Shown piece by piece: positions 45,553 through 48,896 of a DNA stretch of 48,896 nucleotides. The stretch lies in assembly GCA_000415505.1 (NCBI GenBank), contig KE354193.1, forward strand, positions 1 through 48,896, given 5' to 3'. The stretch comes from Streptomyces afghaniensis 772 (GTDB lineage Bacteria; Actinomycetota; Actinomycetes; Streptomycetales; Streptomycetaceae). Within the stretch, counting starts at the first letter, position 1; each line of letters begins with the position of its first letter. The translations under genes and the position numbers were made by a program. The notes under the pieces are model-generated. The model saw only the letters and a program-made list of their open reading frames with translations. It was not told where the DNA came from and did no database searches.

Positions 45553-45777
45553 GTGTACGTGTGCAGTTGCTTCGGGATCACCGAGCAGCAGGTCAAGCAG
45601 CACGCGGACGGCGGTGCCTGCACCCCTCGGCAGATAGCCTCCGCCTGCAAGGCGGGCACGGACTGCGGGTCTTGTGTACGCCGCATCCAGGCGATTCTGG
45701 GCAGGGGTGCGTGCCCTCGCCGTGAGATGGCCGACCGGGGCCAGCCGGTGCTCGCGGAGCTGGAAGACGCCGCCTAG
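45553..45777 (+). CDS. bfd: Bacterioferritin-associated ferredoxin-like [2Fe-2S] protein
   Basis: This 74-aa protein has the Bfd-type cluster pattern Cys4-x-Cys6 (VCSCFG) and Cys38-x-x-Cys41 (DCGSC). The GTG at 45553 is chosen because GGGAGG (45539-45544) lies 8 nt upstream; the earlier GTG at 45544 overlaps that site. Bfd supplies electrons to release iron from bacterioferritin, and the bfr gene is immediately convergent (2 bp between stops). An iron box precedes it, fitting iron mobilisation under starvation. It could alternatively serve another iron or sulfur reductase. Confidence 0.9.
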   Translation: MYVCSCFGITEQQVKQHADGGACTPRQIASACKAGTDCGSCVRRIQAILGRGACPRREMADRGQPVLAELEDAA

Positions 45778-45779
45778 AG

Positions 45780-46256
45780 CTAGCTCGGCTGCTCGATCTG
45801 CTGTGCGATGTACAGTGCCTCGCCGATCTTGTCGATGAGCTCCAGCTGTGTGTCCAGGTAGTCGATGTGGTGCTCCTCGTCCTCGAGGATCGACTCGAAG
45901 AGGTTCGCGGACGTGATGTCGCCCTTGCTGCGCATCACCTCGATGCCGCGCTTGAGGCGGTCGATCGCCTCGACCTCGACCTGCCGGTCCGCCTGGAACA
46001 TCTCGGTGACCGTCTGACCGACCCGGACATGGAAGAGCCGCTGGTAGTTGGGCAGGCCGTCCAGCATGAGAATGCGTTCGGTGATCTTGTCCGCGTGTTT
46101 CATCTCGTCGATGGATTCTTCACGCGTGTACTTGGCGAGCTTGGTCCAGCCCTTGTTGTCCTGGATCCGGTAGTGCAGCCAGTACTGGTTGATCGCCGTC
46201 AGCTCGCCGGTCAACTGCTCGTTCAGGAATTCGAGTACCTCGGGGTCGCCCTGCAT
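45780..46256 (-). CDS. bfr: Bacterioferritin
   Basis: This 158-aa subunit forms the 24-mer iron-storage shell. Ferroxidase ligands are Glu18, Glu51, His54, Glu94, Glu127 and His130, and the haem axial ligand is Met52 (DEMKHAD). The length is standard. It is convergent with the Bfd-like gene, so store and release proteins are paired tail to tail. The start lies 176 bp from the divergent molybdopterin gene, and the gap holds an AT-rich patch that may be its promoter and iron-control region. Confidence 0.96.
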   Translation of the reverse strand: MQGDPEVLEFLNEQLTGELTAINQYWLHYRIQDNKGWTKLAKYTREESIDEMKHADKITERILMLDGLPNYQRLFHVRVGQTVTEMFQADRQVEVEAIDRLKRGIEVMRSKGDITSANLFESILEDEEHHIDYLDTQLELIDKIGEALYIAQQIEQPS

Positions 46257-46330
46257 CGCAGAGGCTCCTTCCGCGCGGGGGGAACTGGCAGGTTGCGCCG
46301 CATGATTCCATCGGCGACGAAGATCGTCCA

Positions 46331-46373
46331 GTAAGTCTTCACTTAGTAAGTAAGGGCATGCTTAGTTCTTAAT
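46331..46373 (-). promoter_or_regulatory. AT-rich regulatory patch upstream of bfr
   Basis: About 43 bp rich in A/T stands out in otherwise GC-rich DNA. It contains CTTAGT twice (46342 and 46361) and several TAAG/CTTA half-sites around GGGCATGC. It lies 75-117 bp before the bfr start and could hold a promoter and a metal-regulator site. No perfect iron box was found here. Confidence 0.4.
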
Positions 46374-46432
46374 GCCCTGTTTTGGGGTTGCCCCGGTCAG
46401 GGGCATCACCGGGGGTCTGTCAGGATGGAGTC

Positions 46433-47083
46433 ATGGGTCAGCCGGCGGGACACGAATCGGGAGAAGGGCGCGATCCGGCAGGAGCGACGCAGCCCGGGCT
46501 TCCGCCGGGACAGCGGGTGCAGCGCGGCTGGCCGGTCACGCACTACGGGCCCGTCCCCAAGTTCCGGCCCGAGCGCTGGGAGTTCAGGGTCTTCGGCGCC
46601 ACGGCGGACGGCGGCAAGCACTGCTGGACCCATGAGGAGTTCACGGCCCTGCCGTACACCACCGTCGTGGCCGATCTGCACTGCGTCACGAAGTTCAGCA
46701 TGCTGGGCGCCGAGTGGGGCGGTGTCCCCGCGCGCACGATCCTCGACATCGCGCCGCCCGCGGACGACGTCACCCATGTGATGGTGTGGGCCGAGTACGG
46801 ATTCAGCTCCAACCTCCGGCTGTCCGACTTCGCCTCCGAGCACGTCCTGTTCGCCACCCACAAGGACGGCGAACTGCTCACCGCCGAGCACGGCTTCCCG
46901 CTGCGCCTGATCGTGCCCCACCTGTACGCCTGGAAGGGCCCCAAGTGGGTGCGCGGCGTGGAGTACATGACCGCCGACCGGCGCGGCTTCTGGGAGGAGC
47001 GGGGCTACCACAACATCGGCGATCCGTGGCAGGAGCAGCGCTACTCGTACCAGGAGGAGCCGGGGGACGGTCCCGACCTGTGA
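46433..47083 (+). CDS. Molybdopterin-dependent oxidoreductase (sulfite-oxidase/YedY-like fold)
   Basis: This 216-aa protein is the core sulfite-oxidase-type domain, with the molybdenum-ligating Cys84 in ADLHCVTKFS, an ILDIAPPADDVTHV segment and PHLYAWKGPKWVRGVEYM near the C-terminus. It has no clear signal peptide, unlike the exported YedY/MsrP, so it may work in the cytosol. The ATG follows GGATGGAG at 46423-46430. The electron partner and substrate are unknown; no moa/moe genes are nearby. Confidence 0.85.
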   Translation: MGQPAGHESGEGRDPAGATQPGLPPGQRVQRGWPVTHYGPVPKFRPERWEFRVFGATADGGKHCWTHEEFTALPYTTVVADLHCVTKFSMLGAEWGGVPARTILDIAPPADDVTHVMVWAEYGFSSNLRLSDFASEHVLFATHKDGELLTAEHGFPLRLIVPHLYAWKGPKWVRGVEYMTADRRGFWEERGYHNIGDPWQEQRYSYQEEPGDGPDL

Positions 47084-47138
47084 GGCCTTTGAGGCTCTGA
47101 CGCCTCCGGGATCTTGGCTTCCCGGATCTTCGAGGTCT

Positions 47139-48017
47139 TCAGCAGTCGCGCAGCTTCTTCAGCCGCTCCACGTCCGCCGCGTGCCCCTCCTTGCCGCCCG
47201 GCGTCTCGATGATCAGCGGCACGCCCTCGGTCGCGGGGTGCGTCATCAGGGCGCGGAACGGGTCCTCGCCGATGTGGCCGACGCCGATGTTCTCGTGCCG
47301 GTCCTTGTGGGCGCCCACCACGTCCTTGGAGTCGTTGGCGTGGATCAGCTTCAGCTGGCCCTCGCCGACCGTGTCCACCAGCAGGTCCAGCGTCCGGTGC
47401 ATGCCGCTGGGGCCGGTCAGGTCGTGCCCGGCGGCGAAGATGTGGCAGGTGTCCAGGCACACGCCGAGCATCGGGTGGGCGTCCAGCGCCTCGAAGTACG
47501 GGCCGAAGTCCCAGGTCCGCGAGCACAGGGAGGCGCCCTGGCCCGCGGTCGACTCCAGCAGCAGATACGGGTCGTCGTCGTGGGTCAGCTCGTCGAGCAG
47601 CGGCAGCAGCTGCTCCCGGACCTGCTTCAGCGCCACCGACCGCTCCCGGCCGCCGGTCGCACTGCCGGTGTGCACGACCACGCCCAGCGCCCCGATCTCC
47701 CGCCCGCGGCGCAGCGAGTGCCGCAGCGACTCCACCGACCGCTCCACGGTCGCCTCGGTGTGCGAGCCGAAGTTGATCAGGTAGGGGGCGTGCACGTACG
47801 CCGGGATCGACTCGGCCTCGCACGCGGCGCGGAACGCCTCGTCCTGCTTCGGATTGCCGGCCGGTGTGGCCCAGCCGCGCGGGTTGGCGACGAAGACCTG
47901 GACGGTTTCCGCCTTCAGGTCACGGGCGTAGGTCAGGCCGACGGAGTGGAGCCCACCGGCCACGGGGACGTGGCCGCCCACGGGGTTGCGGGAGGGGCCG
48001 GACAGCTGATTGTTCAC
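47139..48017 (-). CDS. nfo: Deoxyribonuclease IV (AP endonuclease, Nfo family)
   Basis: This 292-aa base-excision repair enzyme cuts 5' of abasic sites with a trinuclear zinc centre. Visible metal-ligand segments are YVHAPYLINFGS, VVVHTGSA, LLLESTAGQG, GVCLDTCHIFAAGHD, LIHANDSKDVVGAHKDRHENIG (partly) and IIETPG. The GTG at 48017 gives the family length and order, but the ribosome site is weak. It is the neighbour of the Ser/Thr kinase gene on the same strand, 59 bp apart. Confidence 0.93.
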   Translation of the reverse strand: MNNQLSGPSRNPVGGHVPVAGGLHSVGLTYARDLKAETVQVFVANPRGWATPAGNPKQDEAFRAACEAESIPAYVHAPYLINFGSHTEATVERSVESLRHSLRRGREIGALGVVVHTGSATGGRERSVALKQVREQLLPLLDELTHDDDPYLLLESTAGQGASLCSRTWDFGPYFEALDAHPMLGVCLDTCHIFAAGHDLTGPSGMHRTLDLLVDTVGEGQLKLIHANDSKDVVGAHKDRHENIGVGHIGEDPFRALMTHPATEGVPLIIETPGGKEGHAADVERLKKLRDC

Positions 48018-48076
48018 CCGTTCAGGGTGTCATGCGTCCGGCCCTGCCCCGTCCACGGGCCCCCTGCCCGCATCCG

Positions 48077-48896
48077 TCACCTGATCTTGATGGTGATCGT
48101 CGAGCCCTTGGGCGCGCTCTCCCCGCCCTTCACGGACTGGTCCTTCACCGTGTCGCCGAACAGTCCGAGCAGTCCGCGGTCCTCGTCGACCTGGAACCCG
48201 GCGCTCTCCAGCTCCCGCGTGGCGTCGTCCACGCTGTCGCCGACCACGTCCGGGACCTCGATCATCTCCGGGCCCTTGGACACCGTCAGCGTCACCGTGT
48301 CACCCTCGGCGGCCCGGCCGCCGGGGTTCGGGCTCTGCTTGGCGACCTGGCCCTTGTCGAACTCGGAGGAGGTGACCCGCTCGGCGGCGACCTTCACCTT
48401 GAGACCGGCGTCCGTCAGCTCGGCCCTGGCGTCGGCCAGGTCGTCACCGGTGACGTCGGGAATGTCGATGGGGCTGCCCTTGCTGACGACGAGCGCCACG
48501 GCCGTGCCCGCGCGCACCTTCGTGCCGTCCGCCGGCCGTGCGGAGATCACCGAGCCCTTGGGTACGTCCTCGCTGAACTCCCGGGTGACCATGCCCGGCT
48601 CCAGCCCGTCCCCCTGCAGCAGGGACCGGGCCTTGTCCAGCCGCTGCCCCTCCAGGGCGGGCACCCGCACGTTCTCCGGGCCGTCGGAGACGGTGAAGGC
48701 CACCGAGTCGTTGAGGCGGATACGGGTGCCCGGCTCAGGGTGGGTGCCGATGATCGTGCCGCGCTTGACGGTGTCGCTGTAGGCGTGGCTGACCTTGCCG
48801 ACCTCGAGCCCGGCATCGTCCAGCCTGGCCCGGGCCTGCTCTTCGGTCTTCGACGGCAGCGGGGGGACCTCGGTGAACTGGCCCGAGTTGATGTAC
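48077..48896 (-). CDS. Ser/Thr protein kinase C-terminal PASTA region, 5'-truncated at the window edge
   Basis: The visible ~272 residues consist of four PASTA repeats of about 66-68 residues, beginning FTEVPPLPSKTE, NVRVPALEGQ, PIDIPDVTGD and EMIEVPDVVGD. They end in KGSTITIKIR. The frame is open to the window edge and should continue into a transmembrane segment and kinase domain as in PknB-type receptors, which bind muropeptides or lipid II. Only the extracellular part is here, so the kinase assignment is inferred. GTG/ATG codons inside are not the true start. Confidence 0.88.
   Translation of the reverse strand, partial: YINSGQFTEVPPLPSKTEEQARARLDDAGLEVGKVSHAYSDTVKRGTIIGTHPEPGTRIRLNDSVAFTVSDGPENVRVPALEGQRLDKARSLLQGDGLEPGMVTREFSEDVPKGSVISARPADGTKVRAGTAVALVVSKGSPIDIPDVTGDDLADARAELTDAGLKVKVAAERVTSSEFDKGQVAKQSPNPGGRAAEGDTVTLTVSKGPEMIEVPDVVGDSVDDATRELESAGFQVDEDRGLLGLFGDTVKDQSVKGGESAPKGSTITIKIR

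Overview
The window looks like a chromosomal core segment of a Streptomyces or a very close actinomycete. The DNA is very GC-rich, so most antisense frames are open. Starts are often GTG or TTG. The window carries the actinobacterial cta-qcr respiratory cluster (ctaD, ctaF, ctaE and qcrCAB with a di-haem QcrC), a SAM-IV riboswitch, a Trp-Trp-Trp trp attenuator, an IdeR/DmdR-type iron box and tandem NlpC/P60 hydrolases. From memory, the gene order resembles the ctaD-to-PASTA-kinase stretch of S. coelicolor. No tRNA, rRNA, CRISPR array, transposase or phage gene was seen, and base composition is even apart from a short AT-rich patch before bfr.

Layout. 0-8.2 kb: aa3 oxidase and bc1 complex genes, interrupted by a lipoprotein L,D-transpeptidase and an orphan degenerate receiver. 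8.3-13.8 kb: trpD, a SAM-IV-controlled cysteine-desulfurase-like enzyme, and a glycerate kinase with a DASS-type transporter. 13.9-17.4 kb: a two-component system preceded by a small secreted protein, then a stand-alone Lrp/AsnC sensor domain and a rhomboid protease. 17.6-23 kb: a zinc-ribbon protein, an NYN-domain protein, two NlpC/P60 paralogues and a lipoprotein zinc peptidase. 23-31 kb: a PadR/MATE pair, GT87 and GT4 glycosyltransferases, a secreted cholesterol-oxidase-like flavoenzyme and a long-chain acyl-CoA ligase. 31-41.9 kb: metallophosphoesterase, SRPBCC protein, ArsA-like ATPase, DUF5304 protein, glucokinase, EEP hydrolase, esterase, PlsC acyltransferase, NarL-type two-component system and phosphofructokinase. 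41.9-48.9 kb: attenuated trpEG divergent from DAHP synthase, a Bfd-like ferredoxin with bacterioferritin, a molybdopterin enzyme, endonuclease IV and the PASTA end of a Ser/Thr kinase.

The genes form functional blocks: respiration, aromatic amino acids (trpD, trpEG, aroH), sulfur, iron storage and release, glycolysis entry (glkA, pfkA), and envelope remodelling. Many starts are preceded by a -10-like hexamer about 7 nt upstream with no Shine-Dalgarno sequence, which suggests leaderless transcripts.

Six frame lesions hit conserved genes: two in ctaD and one each in qcrA, the acyl-CoA ligase, the SRPBCC gene and the NarL-type kinase. Most are one-base indels, some in G or C runs, so sequencing or assembly error is the likeliest cause. 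The acyl-CoA ligase lesion is instead an exact 10-bp tandem duplication. I found no wholly new system. The most noteworthy items are the regulatory leaders, a 6-codon ORF behind the SAM-IV riboswitch, an ArsA-like ATPase lacking the P-loop lysine, an orphan degenerate receiver, and a five-copy intergenic repeat family.
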